From Desulfoferrobacter suflitae (GTDB lineage: Bacteria; Desulfobacterota; Syntrophobacteria; Syntrophobacterales; Syntrophobacteraceae): a stretch of 64,000 nucleotides of DNA. The notes beneath the pieces were generated by a model that had not been told where the DNA came from, made no database searches, and saw only the letters and a list, made by a program, of their open reading frames with translations. Positions 52,125 through 60,096 of the stretch are shown here, one piece after another; the first letter of the stretch is position 1; each line of letters begins with the position of its first letter. The stretch spans positions 150,167 to 214,166 of the forward strand of contig NZ_JAIBKA010000009.1 of the NCBI RefSeq assembly GCF_022603395.1, in the 5' to 3' direction. The translations under genes were made by a program, and so were the position numbers.

Positions 52125-52446
52125 ATTTGCTGAACTGGAAGCCAAAATGTCGCCTGAAGCAATCGCCCGATCCGAGGCGCGTTATCGGGAAATGGTTGCG
52201 GAGATGCCTTTGCATGAGTTGCGCCGTGCTCGGGGAGTGTCCCAGGAAATGCTGGCGAAGCTTCTGCACATCAAACAGCCCAATATAGCCAAACTGGAAA
52301 AGCGAACCGATATGTACATTTCCACGTTGCGCGCGACGATCGAGGCCATGGGGGGAACACTCGACATCGTGGCTCGTTTTCCCGATGGCGCTGTGAAGAT
52401 CACGAACTTCTCGTCTATCGACGAAGGCGAGACAGCTGCGACCTGA
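52114..52446 (+). CDS. XRE-family antitoxin
   Basis: A 110-residue protein with a helix-turn-helix: PLHELRRARGVSQEMLAKLL, then HIKQPNIAKLEKRTDMYIST and LRATIEAMGGTLDIVARFPD. This is the antitoxin that goes with Gp49-type toxins, always as the second gene. The pair order is kept here even though the toxin is cut. The ribosome site lies inside the toxin's last codons (GGGAGGGC). Confidence 0.9.
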   Translation: MARKFAELEAKMSPEAIARSEARYREMVAEMPLHELRRARGVSQEMLAKLLHIKQPNIAKLEKRTDMYISTLRATIEAMGGTLDIVARFPDGAVKITNFSSIDEGETAAT

Positions 52447-52519
52447 CGCTTGATGTTAGGATACATCGGCCAACTCAGGCAATGTGCATCTCTCATTGGG
52501 AAGTGTAGAGGTTGCCGGT

Positions 52520-52689
52520 TTATTTGGCGGCCGGATCATCTTGGCCTCGCTTTGACTGCATAATGGCAAAGGCTTCATCCCAGCGGCTTTCATCCTCCAG
52601 TTCCATCAGCATCCTTGCGGCTATGGCATCCCGGCTTTCTGGGGAAGTTTTGAGACGGCCTCAAAAGCCTTCTTGAGCAGTTCGGTCAT
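52520..52689 (-). pseudogene. Frameshifted small antitoxin gene, partner lost
   Basis: The first 23 codons read MTELLKKAFEAVSKLPQKAG and then stop. The next frame continues ESRDAIAARMLMELEDESRW, DEAFAIMQSKRGQ to a stop at 52520. Joined, this matches the common antitoxin pattern MTELLxKAFxxxSKLPxxxxDAIAxxxLxELxxExRW. AAGGAGGCTCC lies right before the ATG, so the gene was once well expressed. No toxin gene follows. Confidence 0.78.
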
Positions 52690-53060
52690 GGAGCCTCCTT
52701 CTTGTGAGCTCGGGATACAGTGGCAGCATACTCCCAGTAGTAGGCAGAGTCAATTTCCCTCTTGCCAAGAACCAAGAACGACAAACCAAGAACTTTAAAG
52801 AACGGCACAGATTTTGTGTGTTCATTTTGACTGAAAGCATTAAGTGCGAGGGCAGCCACGAACAGGGGACAACTCAAAACTCAAAATTCAAAAAAGTACC
52901 AAACGCGAAGAACCAAATCGTTTGTGTGTTTGTGTTGACTCAGATCCAGCTTGCTTTAAAATCAAGTGGGAGGCGGGCTCCATGCATACGACTGTGGTTC
53001 AATTTCAGACGTTTGTTAAGGTGCAATTGTGGACAGTTATTCATCTGCAGAGGATCTAGA

Positions 53061-53285
53061 ATGCAAGTAGTCAGGGAAATCAAAAAGGTTGAGGGAAGGC
53101 GAATTACGATAGACTTGCCTGACACATTTTATGGGAAGGAAGTTGAGGTGATCGTGATACCGTTTAAAAGAGCTCCTGTTCTGGATGATCGTGCTGAGTG
53201 GAAGAGGGACTTCCAATCTGTTTCGCAATGGGACATCAGCGAAGAGGATGTGAAAATAAAGTCATGGCCGGTAGAAGAATTTTAG
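53061..53285 (+). CDS. VapB-type antitoxin
   Basis: A 74-residue protein: MQVVREIKKVEGRRITIDLP, then FYGKEVEVIVIPFKRAPVLD and a C-terminal acidic arm ending SWPVEEF. The first 40 residues form the small beta-type DNA-binding domain of such antitoxins. ATG at 53061 follows CAGAGGATCTAG. It overlaps the PIN toxin gene by 22 bp. The upstream open frame from 52704 is spacer DNA. Confidence 0.85.
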   Translation: MQVVREIKKVEGRRITIDLPDTFYGKEVEVIVIPFKRAPVLDDRAEWKRDFQSVSQWDISEEDVKIKSWPVEEF

Positions 53286-53656
53286 TGGACACATCGGTTG
53301 TAATCGACTTTCTACGGAAGCGGAAAAAAGAGAATTCGCGCCTGTGGAAAATTAAGGAACATAATGTTTGTTTCATGTCCTCTGTGACCCTGTTCGAGTT
53401 GTATTCCGGAGCAAAAACAGCAAGACATCGCGAGGACATCAGCAAGATAACGAGATGGATAGACTCGGTTTTCTTTGACGATGATATAGCGGAAGCAGCT
53501 GCGCTGATATACCGAGATCTGAAAGGGCGAAATGAGATTGTGGAATTCAGGGATATATTCATTGGCGCGACCGCGAAATGCTATGATTTATGGGTTGTGA
53601 CATTGAATCTGCAAGACTTCCGAAGAATCAGCGGCCTAAAGCTACTCGAAGAATGA
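53264..53656 (+). CDS. vapC: PIN-domain ribonuclease toxin (VapC type)
   Basis: A 130-residue toxin: RRILVDTSVVIDFLRKRKKE gives the first Asp, SSVTLFELYSGAKT the Glu, EFRDIFIGATAKCYDL the third acid and VTLNLQDFRRISGL the last conserved strand with Asn and Asp. Length is standard for VapC. ATG at 53264 lies inside the last codons of vapB, showing translational coupling. The module is one of the few complete ones in this region. Confidence 0.93.
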   Translation: MAGRRILVDTSVVIDFLRKRKKENSRLWKIKEHNVCFMSSVTLFELYSGAKTARHREDISKITRWIDSVFFDDDIAEAAALIYRDLKGRNEIVEFRDIFIGATAKCYDLWVVTLNLQDFRRISGLKLLEE

Positions 53657-54290
53657 TGTCGAACATATGATTACCAAACCAGCTCGACACGATCATGCTG
53701 GAGCTATTTCTTGAAATCATACCTTATGGTCGGAATCGCTGCAAGCAACCTTCACCGATAACGCTTTGGTAATTTAGCAGCAGCGAGCAGGGGGCAAGGA
53801 ACTCTGCCCTCTGTGTTACACAACGAAGCAAACGAAGCAGCACTGCTCTCAAGCGTAACCCGTAATCCCTATCCTGCTGCCTTTCTTTGCTTCTGTAAAC
53901 AATCTTCCCATTTAACCAAGAACCAAAAACGCCGCTTCCCTTTGCGTCTTAGCGCCTTTGCATGAGAGCTTTTGTGATTTAGCTGTTTTTCCCCGCAATC
54001 CGAAATTGCCTTCTGCCTTCTGCCTTCTGTCCTCTGCCCTCTGCCCTCTGCCTTCTGTAAAAGATTTCATTTCCGCAATCCCAAATGTAATTGTATGTGC
54101 CGGCACCAAACGCTTTAAACCAGGGGAACCGAAAATTAGGAACCATCAAGACGCAAAGAGCACGAAGAAGGGAATTAGCTCCAGGGCTGGATCTTTGCCT
54201 GATCGGCTTTTCCCCGATCAGGGAAAAAACCCAAACCTTTGCGTCCTTTGCGCCTTAGCGGTTCCAATAACAACCAAGAACGACGAACGA
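53657..54290. other. Spacer with heptanucleotide slippage tract and element R
   Basis: No gene is supported. Around 54009-54058 the sequence is built from CTGCCTT/CTGCCCT heptamers in seven imperfect copies, a slippage-prone tract. ATAACGCTTTGGTAATTTAG near 53758 resembles the DNA that lies beyond the intact TumE-type gene. Filler words (AACCAAGAACCAAAAACG) recur as elsewhere. Confidence 0.55.
54139..54264. repeat. Palindromic element R, copy 3
   Basis: GGAACCATCAAGACGCAAAG is the left arm, GCTCCAGGGCTGGATCTTTG and the CCTGATCGGC/CCGATCAGGG hairpin follow, and CGTCCTTTGCGCCTTAGCGG is the right arm. It is somewhat more diverged than the others (GAGCACGAAGAAGGGAATTA in place of GAACGCAAAGAACGCCGTTA). 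Confidence 0.85.
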
Positions 54291-54293
54291 CGA

Positions 54294-54802
54294 AGCTCCA
54301 GGTCTGAGCTTATCCAGGATTGGGCCCTACCGGTGGCCCTTTCCAGAACGGAGCAATATAGTGCGGAATGCGAGTTTTACGAACGGAAGCACGGAATTCC
54401 GATATCATTCTGTCCTTCAGCATCAAGAGATTCGAACAAGCCGGCAGTTCACTTCGGTTGAGAATGGAAATCGATCTTGCCGACGGCTCGAAACTCTACG
54501 TTCGCGAAACCGTCATGCGGGGCATGAAGCGCAAATATGCCTATCATTGGCAGGACAGCGCCGGTCGCCTTCTCATCCGCTGGGATAATGCGCCCGACTG
54601 GGAGGTGGAAAGTTTTCCACATCACTGTCCCTTTCTATTGCTTTCTCATTCGGCATTCCGGGGATTCGATGAGAGAGAGCCCGGAAAACTTCGCGTCACT
54701 TGGTTATTTCACGGTAAATTTCCTCTGCCTTCCATCCGGCTTAAGACTTGTCTTGACCTACGAAATCTATCAGATTATTGTACTATAATCGTTAAGGATT
54801 AA
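54294..54802 (+). pseudogene. Fused and truncated copy of the TumE-type two-gene module
   Basis: Bases from 54294 match the first gene (GATTGGGCCCTACCGGTGGC) up to AAGCACGGAAT, then jump about 160 bp into the second gene at TCCGATATCATTCTG. The resulting open frame 54368-54802 keeps the TumE-type core (KYAYHWQDSAGRLLIRWDN) but after SFPHH it switches to unrelated residues. It has lost its antitoxin and the C-terminal helix of the toxin, so activity is doubtful, though the fused frame is fully open. Confidence 0.85.
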
Positions 54803-54951
54803 ATGTTGCGTTCTGCACGATATTCTGGATTCCGGGTTAATCCCGCCCCGGCGGGATTGCCGGAATGACGGTAGGAATTGGCGCCCATGCTCGTCATGCC
54901 GGCGAAAGCCGGCATCCAGGAATGCAACTTGTCACTCTCAAACAGTATAAC

Positions 54952-55239
54952 ATGATCAAATCCTTTGCAGACGGCCGAACTCGAAGATTTTATGAATCCG
55001 GTAAAGCTGGCAAGTTTCGAGGGCTCGATATTGAGGCTGCCGAGGATTTGCTGGCCGCGCTCGATGCTGCGACGGGGTTGTCGGACCTTAGCCCGTTAAG
55101 GAGTGTTGGCCTGCACAAGCTGAGCGGCGATAGGGCCGGGCAATGGGCAATGACGATAAACGGACCATGGCGAATCTGCTTTCGATTTAAAGACGGAGAC
55201 GCTTCTGAGGTTCAGATTGTAGATTATCATGCAGGGTGA
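54952..55239 (+). CDS. higB: HigB/RelE-type (killer-suppression family) toxin
   Basis: A 95-residue toxin: MIKSFADGRTRRFYESGKAG, then LRSVGLHKLSGDRAGQWAMT and INGPWRICFRFKDGDASEVQ with VDYHAG at the end. These are the conserved parts of the plasmid-maintenance-killer family, mRNA interferases of the RelE fold. ATG at 54952 is preferred over an upstream frame that reads through filler DNA. It overlaps or abuts the higA gene. Three partial copies lie at 43558, 47790 and about 48505. Confidence 0.93.
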   Translation: MIKSFADGRTRRFYESGKAGKFRGLDIEAAEDLLAALDAATGLSDLSPLRSVGLHKLSGDRAGQWAMTINGPWRICFRFKDGDASEVQIVDYHAG

Positions 55240-55243
55240 GAAT

Positions 55244-55522
55244 ATGAACGCGGTGCATCCTGGTCGGATTCTTGGAAGAGAACTTAATGCAAGAAATATT
55301 ACAGTAGAGGACCTTGCATCCGCATTGCGAATGCCGACCGGTCAAATCTCACAAATCCTAAATGCAAAGCGAGGCATTACTGCCGAAACAGCGCTCAGGT
55401 TAGCGCAGTATTTCGGGAATAGTGCTCAATTTTGGATGAATCTCCAATCACGATATGATTTGATCATGGTCGAACAGGAAAAGGGCGCCCAAATAAGGGC
55501 CGAAGTGGTGAAAGCCGCATAA
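55244..55522 (+). CDS. higA: HigA-type XRE antitoxin
   Basis: A 92-residue protein: MNAVHPGRILGRELNARNIT, then VEDLASALRMPTGQISQILN and KRGITAETALRLAQYFGNSA with QFWMNLQSRYDL are the hallmark of HigA antitoxins (VapI-type helix-turn-helix). ATG at 55244 has AGGGTGAG upstream; an ATG 15 bases earlier overlaps higB by 11 bp and is also possible. With the preceding gene it forms a complete HigBA module. Confidence 0.94.
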   Translation: MNAVHPGRILGRELNARNITVEDLASALRMPTGQISQILNAKRGITAETALRLAQYFGNSAQFWMNLQSRYDLIMVEQEKGAQIRAEVVKAA

Positions 55523-55612
55523 ATGCGAGTGACGAGTAAAAGCTCGTGTCCTTTCGGCAAGTGTCCATCCGAAATCCGAAATGCTTTTCCTGTCTTTGCT
55601 TTTGAAAATTGG

Positions 55613-55738
55613 GAACCGCCAAGACGCGAAGAACGCAAAGGACGCCGTTAGCTCCAGGGCTGGTTCTTTCCCTGATCGGCTTTTCCCCGATCAGGGAAAA
55701 AATGACTCCTTAGCGATCTTCGAGCCTTCGCGGTTCCA
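55613..55738. repeat. Palindromic element R, copy 4 (left border of the Rpn duplication)
   Basis: Left flank CTGTCTTTGCTTTTGAAAAT and arm GAACCGCCAAGACGCGAAGA, hairpin CCTGATCGGC/GCCGATCAGG-type, right arm TTCGAGCCTTCGCGGTTCC. After the right arm the sequence GAAGCCAACCCGAGGCAACA leads into the first copy of the duplicated unit. Confidence 0.88.
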
Positions 55739-55861
55739 ATGAAGCCAACCCGAGGCAACATCCAAACCACCAGGGCCCATACCCAAACCCCGTTACCGCG
55801 CCCGTTTCGACGCCAAAGTGGCGGCCCGTAGAGCTTTGGCGGAAAAGATCGAGTGTTAAAA

Positions 55862-55957
55862 ATGGAGCGGCGTCTGCGGCATGATTTGACCCTGCATTTA
55901 GGAGGCATGCCGGCCGCCGGAATCTCGGTCGTCCCCGCATTGGTGAAGCTTTTCTGA
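55862..55957 (+). pseudogene. 3' fragment of the DUF1640-like gene, copy A
   Basis: ATGGAGCGGCGTCTGCGGCA, then GATTTGACCCTGCATTTAGG to a TGA matches the last 32 codons of the intact gene at 49072 (MELRLRHDLTLRLGGMLAAG). Only the end of the coiled coil and the membrane helix remain. It lies 53 bp from the convergent end of the first Rpn gene. Confidence 0.85.
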
Positions 55958-56010
55958 ACCTTTTCCACAAATATCGGGAAGTCAGGTTGACCGAAGGGGT
56001 CGGCTGGGGC

Positions 56011-56988
56011 TCAGTTTTGGCAGACCGATTCAAGCCACTCTGTGACGTCTTGCAGAGTCGATGATTCCAATATTCTTTGAATCAACTCCTCTTGCTGCGC
56101 GGCACTGAGCTTGCCGAGCAAGGGAAGCAATTCGTCGGGCTGCGTCTGAAATTTTTTTGCGACCAACCGGGCCAAAACCAGGCCGGCTCCCTCCTGCCTG
56201 CCTTCCTGCCAACCCTCCTGCTTCAACTGCTCATAGGTGGTCATGATGAACTCCCTCACATCGCGTTTGAGTGTACTGGTGACAAGTTGTCCGAGCTCTT
56301 CTTTCGGAATGTCGAATACCTGAAGAACGTAGCGAAAGACGATCTCCAGCAACTTCCCAAACCCGGGTGCATTCAAGAGCTCATTGAGGGTATCGAAGGC
56401 CCTTCGCACCCGCTCTTGGAAATCAGCGCTTCCGTAGGCGCTGAGTAAATCCGCCAATATCCGTATGACGGCGTTTCCCGCCAGCTGATCTTGTCCGAAG
56501 GGTGACAAGTCGTAAAGCTTGCACTGAAAAGCCGGCGTGTATGGCACAAAGCTTTCGGCCGGAATGTCCACCAGGGACTGGAATGAAAGCGGCGTCTGTC
56601 GGCCTTTGGGGCCATGAAACAAAACCATGGGAACAATCACCGGCAGGCGATCCAGTTGCCGGTGCTCCCCCTGAAAGCGACGCCAGACGCGCACCATGTA
56701 TCCCAGTAAGCGCAACATCATGAAACCGTCCGGGCTGCTCTGGTGTTCGAATAAGAAATACACATAGCCGGGCCGGCCGTCAATGGCGACCGAAAAAAGC
56801 AAATCAGCTTCAGACTGCACGAACTGGGTGTCGATAAACGATACCTGCACCACCTGCAGTGTCTTTAGGTCCAGATGAGAAACCACTTGGGCGGGCAAGT
56901 TGTTGGTCACAAAATCCGCCGCGGTCTCAGGCTCCCCGAGAAGCTGCTTGAACAATTTGTCATGCGGATTGGATATCTGCTGAGTCAC
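56011..56988 (-). CDS. Rpn-family PD-(D/E)XK nuclease, copy 1
   Basis: A 325-residue protein of the transposase_31/Rpn family, recombination-promoting nucleases related to restriction-type endonucleases. NPHDKLFKQLLGEPETAADF opens the domain. The catalytic parts are SEADLLFSVAID (Asp) and YVYFLFEHQSSPDGFMMLRL (Glu-x-Gln). The tail contains the QEG-rich unit EGWQEGRQEGAGLVLARLVA, then a helical end. GTG at 56988 is chosen because GGGAGAGAAGG precedes it and the domain begins there. It is nearly identical to the next copy. Confidence 0.92.
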   Translation of the reverse strand: MTQQISNPHDKLFKQLLGEPETAADFVTNNLPAQVVSHLDLKTLQVVQVSFIDTQFVQSEADLLFSVAIDGRPGYVYFLFEHQSSPDGFMMLRLLGYMVRVWRRFQGEHRQLDRLPVIVPMVLFHGPKGRQTPLSFQSLVDIPAESFVPYTPAFQCKLYDLSPFGQDQLAGNAVIRILADLLSAYGSADFQERVRRAFDTLNELLNAPGFGKLLEIVFRYVLQVFDIPKEELGQLVTSTLKRDVREFIMTTYEQLKQEGWQEGRQEGAGLVLARLVAKKFQTQPDELLPLLGKLSAAQQEELIQRILESSTLQDVTEWLESVCQN

Positions 56989-57053
56989 CCTTCTCTCCCG
57001 GATAATTCTTAACCTAATACCATGGAGCCTGAATCGCTGCAAGGTGTCCTGCA

Positions 57054-57170
57054 AAACGCGAAGAACGCAAAGGACGCCGTTAGCTCCAGGGCTGGTTCTT
57101 TCCCTGATCGGCTTTTCCCCGATCAGGGAAAAAGTCAATTCCTCAGCGATCTTCGAGCCTTAGCGGTTCC
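57054..57170. repeat. Palindromic element R, copy 5 (between the two Rpn copies)
   Basis: Left end CGCTGCAAGGTGTCCTGCAA and AACGCGAAGAACGCAAAGGA, central hairpin, right arm CTTCGAGCCTTAGCGGTTCC. It joins the upstream leader of Rpn copy 1 to the start of unit 2, which is what unequal crossing-over between R copies would leave. Confidence 0.88.
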
Positions 57171-57293
57171 AATGAAGCCAACCCGAGGCAACATCCAAAC
57201 CACCAGGGCCCATCCCAAACCCCGTTACCGCGCCCGTTTCGACGCCAAAGTGGCGGCCCGTAGAGCTTTGGCGGAAAAGATCGAGTGTTAAAA

Positions 57294-57388
57294 ATGGAGC
57301 GGCGTCTGCGGCATGATTTGACCCTGCGTTTAGGAGGCATGCCGGCCGCCGGAATCTCGGTCGTCCCCGCATTGGTGAAGTTTTCTGA
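57294..57388 (+). pseudogene. 3' fragment of the DUF1640-like gene, copy B
   Basis: Same fragment as at 55862, but one C is missing near the end (GTGAAGTTTTCTGA for GTGAAGCTTTTCTGA), so the original stop is out of frame. This shows the fragment is not under selection. Confidence 0.83.
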
Positions 57389-57441
57389 ACCTTTTCCACA
57401 AATATCGGGAAGTCAGGTTGACCGAAGGGGTCGGCTGGGGC

Positions 57442-58443
57442 TCAGTTTTGGCAGACTGATTCAAGCCACTCTGTGACGTCTTGCAGAGTCGATGATTCCA
57501 ATATTGTTTGGATCAACTCCTCTTGTTGCGCAGCACTGAGCTTGCCAAGCAAGGGAAGCAATTCGTCTGGCTGCGTCTGAAATTTTTTTGCGACCAACCG
57601 GGCCAAAACCAGGCTGGCTCCCTCCTGCCTGCCCTCCTGCCGACCCTCCTGCCTGCCTTCCTGCCAACCCTCCTGCTTCAACTGCTCATAGGTGGTCATG
57701 ATGAACTCCCTCACATCGCGTTTGAGTGTACTGGTGACAAGTTGTCCGAGCTCTTCTTTCGGAATGTCGAATACCTGAAGAACGTAGCGAAAGACGATCT
57801 CCAGCAACTTCCCAAACCCGGGTGCATTCAAGAGCTCATTGAGGGTATCGAAGGCCCTTCGCACCCGCTCTTGGAAATCAGCGCTTCCGTAGGCGCTGAG
57901 TAAATCCGCCAATATCCGTATGACGGCGTTTCCCGCCAGCTGATCTTGTCCGAAGGGTGACAAGTCGTAAAGCTTGCACTGAAAAGCCGGCGTGTATGGC
58001 ACAAAGCTTTCGGCCGGAATGTCCACCAGAGACTGGAATGAAAGCGGCGTCTGCCGGCCTTTGGGGCCATGAAACAAAACCATGGGAACAATCACCGGCA
58101 GGCGATCCAGTTGCCGGTGCTCCCCCTGAAAGCGACGCCAGACGCGCACCATGTATCCCAGTAAGCGCAACATCATGAAACCGTCCGGGCTGCTCTGGTG
58201 TTCGAATAAGAAATACACATAGCCGGGCCGGCCGTCAATGGCGACCGAAAAAAGCAAATCAGCTTCAGACTGCACGAACTGGGTGTCGATAAACGATACC
58301 TGCACCACCTGCAGTGTCTTCAGGTCCAGATGAGAAACCACTTGGGCGGGCAAGTTGTTGGCCACAAAATCCACCGCGGTTTCAGGCTCCCCGAGAAGCT
58401 GCTTGAACAATTTGTCATGCGGATTGGATATCTGCTGAGTCAC
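57442..58443 (-). CDS. Rpn-family PD-(D/E)XK nuclease, copy 2
   Basis: A 333-residue near-identical paralogue of copy 1. The catalytic Asp (SEADLLFSV) and Glu-x-Gln (FEHQSSPDG) are unchanged. The main difference is in the QEGR tract: this copy has four EGRQ-type units (EGRQEGRQEGRQEGASL) where copy 1 has two, a gain of 24 bp. The start is the same GTG with GGGAGAGAAGG. Two active copies in tandem suggest very recent duplication. Confidence 0.92.
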   Translation of the reverse strand: MTQQISNPHDKLFKQLLGEPETAVDFVANNLPAQVVSHLDLKTLQVVQVSFIDTQFVQSEADLLFSVAIDGRPGYVYFLFEHQSSPDGFMMLRLLGYMVRVWRRFQGEHRQLDRLPVIVPMVLFHGPKGRQTPLSFQSLVDIPAESFVPYTPAFQCKLYDLSPFGQDQLAGNAVIRILADLLSAYGSADFQERVRRAFDTLNELLNAPGFGKLLEIVFRYVLQVFDIPKEELGQLVTSTLKRDVREFIMTTYEQLKQEGWQEGRQEGRQEGRQEGASLVLARLVAKKFQTQPDELLPLLGKLSAAQQEELIQTILESSTLQDVTEWLESVCQN

Positions 58444-58507
58444 CCTTCTCTCCCGGATAATTCTTAACCTAATACCATGTAGCCCAAATCGCTGCAAGGT
58501 GTCCTGC

Positions 58508-58626
58508 AAAACGCGAAGAACGCAAAGAACGCCGTCAGCTCCAGGGGGCTGGTTCTTTCCCTGATCGGCTTTTCCCCGATCAGGGAAAAAGGCAATTCCT
58601 TAGCGATCTTCGAGCCTTAGCGGTTC
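58508..58626. repeat. Palindromic element R, copy 6 (right border of the Rpn duplication)
   Basis: CTGCAAAACGCGAAGAACGC, GTCAGCTCCAGGGGGCTGGT, the CCTGATCGGC hairpin and CTTCGAGCCTTAGCGGTTCC. It lies upstream of Rpn copy 2 as copy 5 lies upstream of Rpn copy 1. Confidence 0.88.
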
Positions 58627-58881
58627 CAGCAAAGCCAACCCGAGGCAACATCCAAACCACCAGGGCCCATACCCAAACCCCATTGGCACCCCCGTTTCGA
58701 CACCAAAATGGCGGCTCTAACAGCAAAAAGCGCCTGATTCTTGGCAGGTTTCAAAGGCAATTCGGCCGCTTGACTCGGTCCGACCCCATATGAAACCCAA
58801 TCCTTTGCGTCCTTAGCGCCTTAGCGGTTCCAATAACAACCAAGAACGACGAACAGTCCACAACTCAAAATTGATTAAGGC

Positions 58882-58910
58882 TTGACACGACAAATGCGTT
58901 TCTATAAATT
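58882..58910 (+). promoter_or_regulatory. Sigma-70-type promoter upstream of the TumE-type module
   Basis: TTGACA (58882-58887), a 17-base spacer and TAAATT (58905-58910). It lies 189 bp before the first gene of the intact module. The leader between contains CAGCAGCGGCAAGGAGGTGA, which is also kept in the scar at 47540. Confidence 0.55.
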
Positions 58911-59098
58911 GAATCCAACGCCAGTGGCAGCCCAATCTACCAATGATTCAATCTCCCAGCGCTCAAAACGACGTGCACGCGCCCAACAATCGCGACTTCA
59001 AAGCGGAGCTATCTTCCGGCGAACGCAATTAACGCACCAAACGAACTCAAGGCTGTTGTAAAAAACACTCTCAGCAGCGGCAAGGAGGTGAAGAGGTG

Positions 59099-59407
59099 AT
59101 GAACAATTCGGAAGAACTTGAAGAGATTTTTCAGAGAGAAGGATACAGCTCCAAGTCTGAGCTCATGCAGGATTGGGCCCTACTGGTAGCCCTTTCCAGA
59201 ACGGAGCAATATAGCGCGGAATGTGAGTTTTTCGAACGTAAGCACGGAATGAAGATAGATGAGTTTGAGAGGCTCATTCATAGTGAGAAGGGCAAGGAAG
59301 ACTTTGAGCTGGAGGAGGACCTGGAAGACTGGGAATTTTGTGTTAGCGCCCTGAAGTGGTGGCAGGCGAAGGTCAAGGAGCTCCAGCGTGTTGCAGACGC
59401 TGCGTAA
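59099..59407 (+). CDS. Probable antitoxin of a TumE-type module (first gene)
   Basis: A 102-residue acidic, helical protein: SEELEEIFQREGYSSKSELM, ECEFFERKHGMKIDEFERLI, then EEDLEDWEFCVSALKWWQAK and VKELQRV. The FER-HGM block and the DL-x-x-W block also occur in the unrelated-looking first gene at 61874-62182 (KFERAHGMNSSDFFRDF, ELDLIEWSSFY), so the two are distant homologues. ATG at 59099 with GGAGGTGAAGAGG upstream is preferred to the GTG three bases before. It overlaps the second gene by 20 bp, as expected for an antitoxin-toxin pair. Confidence 0.75.
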   Translation: MNNSEELEEIFQREGYSSKSELMQDWALLVALSRTEQYSAECEFFERKHGMKIDEFERLIHSEKGKEDFELEEDLEDWEFCVSALKWWQAKVKELQRVADAA

Positions 59408-59735
59408 ATACTCCGATATCATTCTGTCCTTCAGCATCAAGAGATTCGAACAAGCCGGCAGTTCACTTCGGTTGAGAATGGAAATTGATCTTGCCGACGG
59501 CTCGAAGCTCTACGTTCGCGAAACCGTCATGCGGGGCATGAAACGCAAATACGCCTATCATTGGCAGGACAGTGCCGGTCGCCTTCTCATCCGCTGGGAT
59601 AATGCGCCCGACTGGGACGTAGAAAGTTTTCCACATCATAAACATGTGGCTGAGCAAGATAGGGTTGAAGCTTCGTACGAGCGGACTTTGAGCCAGGTCC
59701 CGGATGTTGTTCGCAGCAAAATCTCCAACCAATGA
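59388..59735 (+). CDS. TumE/DUF6516-type toxin-like protein (second gene)
   Basis: A 115-residue protein. RLRMEIDLADGSKLYVRETV, then KYAYHWQDSAGRLLIRWDN and SFPHHKHVAEQDRVEASYER form the beta-rich core of the family I know as TumE (DUF6516), annotated as toxin-antitoxin related. The activity is not known to me. The start is a GTG 20 bp inside the first gene. Partial copies of the same two-gene unit lie at 46335, 47540, 54294 and about 61390, so the module has been copied and lost several times in this region. Confidence 0.82.
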   Translation: MLQTLRKYSDIILSFSIKRFEQAGSSLRLRMEIDLADGSKLYVRETVMRGMKRKYAYHWQDSAGRLLIRWDNAPDWDVESFPHHKHVAEQDRVEASYERTLSQVPDVVRSKISNQ

Positions 59736-59841
59736 ACCCGCATCAATAACGATTTGGTAATTGCAGTTGATTTCATAGCCGTGCAGTCTAACTCTTTTCC
59801 ACCCTATGCCCTATGCCCTAATTCATGTGGCTGAGCAAGTG

Positions 59842-60096
59842 TCACTGAAGGACTTCTTTCCTCATATCTTCAAATGAGATCTTCCGGCCTGATTTAAGCT
59901 CATCCCTCGCTTTTTCAATAATGGCCATGAACTCAGCGTTGGTGCTGAGGGAAAGAGACTCCTTGTCCACATTCTTTAGGGAGACAATGGCGGCAATGGG
60001 CTGCTGGTGGGATGTCAGAACCAGTACCTCATCTCCCAGCTCATCGACGTACTCGGACAATGGTTTTGATGCTGTTGAAATTTCGATGGATTTCAT
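59842..60096 (-). CDS. Phd/YefM-type antitoxin (second gene of module)
   Basis: An 84-residue protein: MKSIEISTASKPLSEYVDEL, GDEVLVLTSHQQPIAAIVSL is the Phd/YefM DNA-binding fold; the tail AIIEKARDELKSGRKISFED is the toxin-binding helix. Start ATG overlaps the toxin stop by 4 bp (ATGA). The order, toxin first, is the reverse of most RelBE pairs and is like HigBA. Confidence 0.88.
   Translation of the reverse strand: MKSIEISTASKPLSEYVDELGDEVLVLTSHQQPIAAIVSLKNVDKESLSLSTNAEFMAIIEKARDELKSGRKISFEDMRKEVLQ

Noticed and set aside
56011..58443. Calling the Rpn pair an insertion sequence
   Set aside because: The proteins are PD-(D/E)XK nucleases without a DDE or Y1 transposase domain, and no terminal inverted repeats with target duplications were seen; the flanking R elements differ at their left ends.
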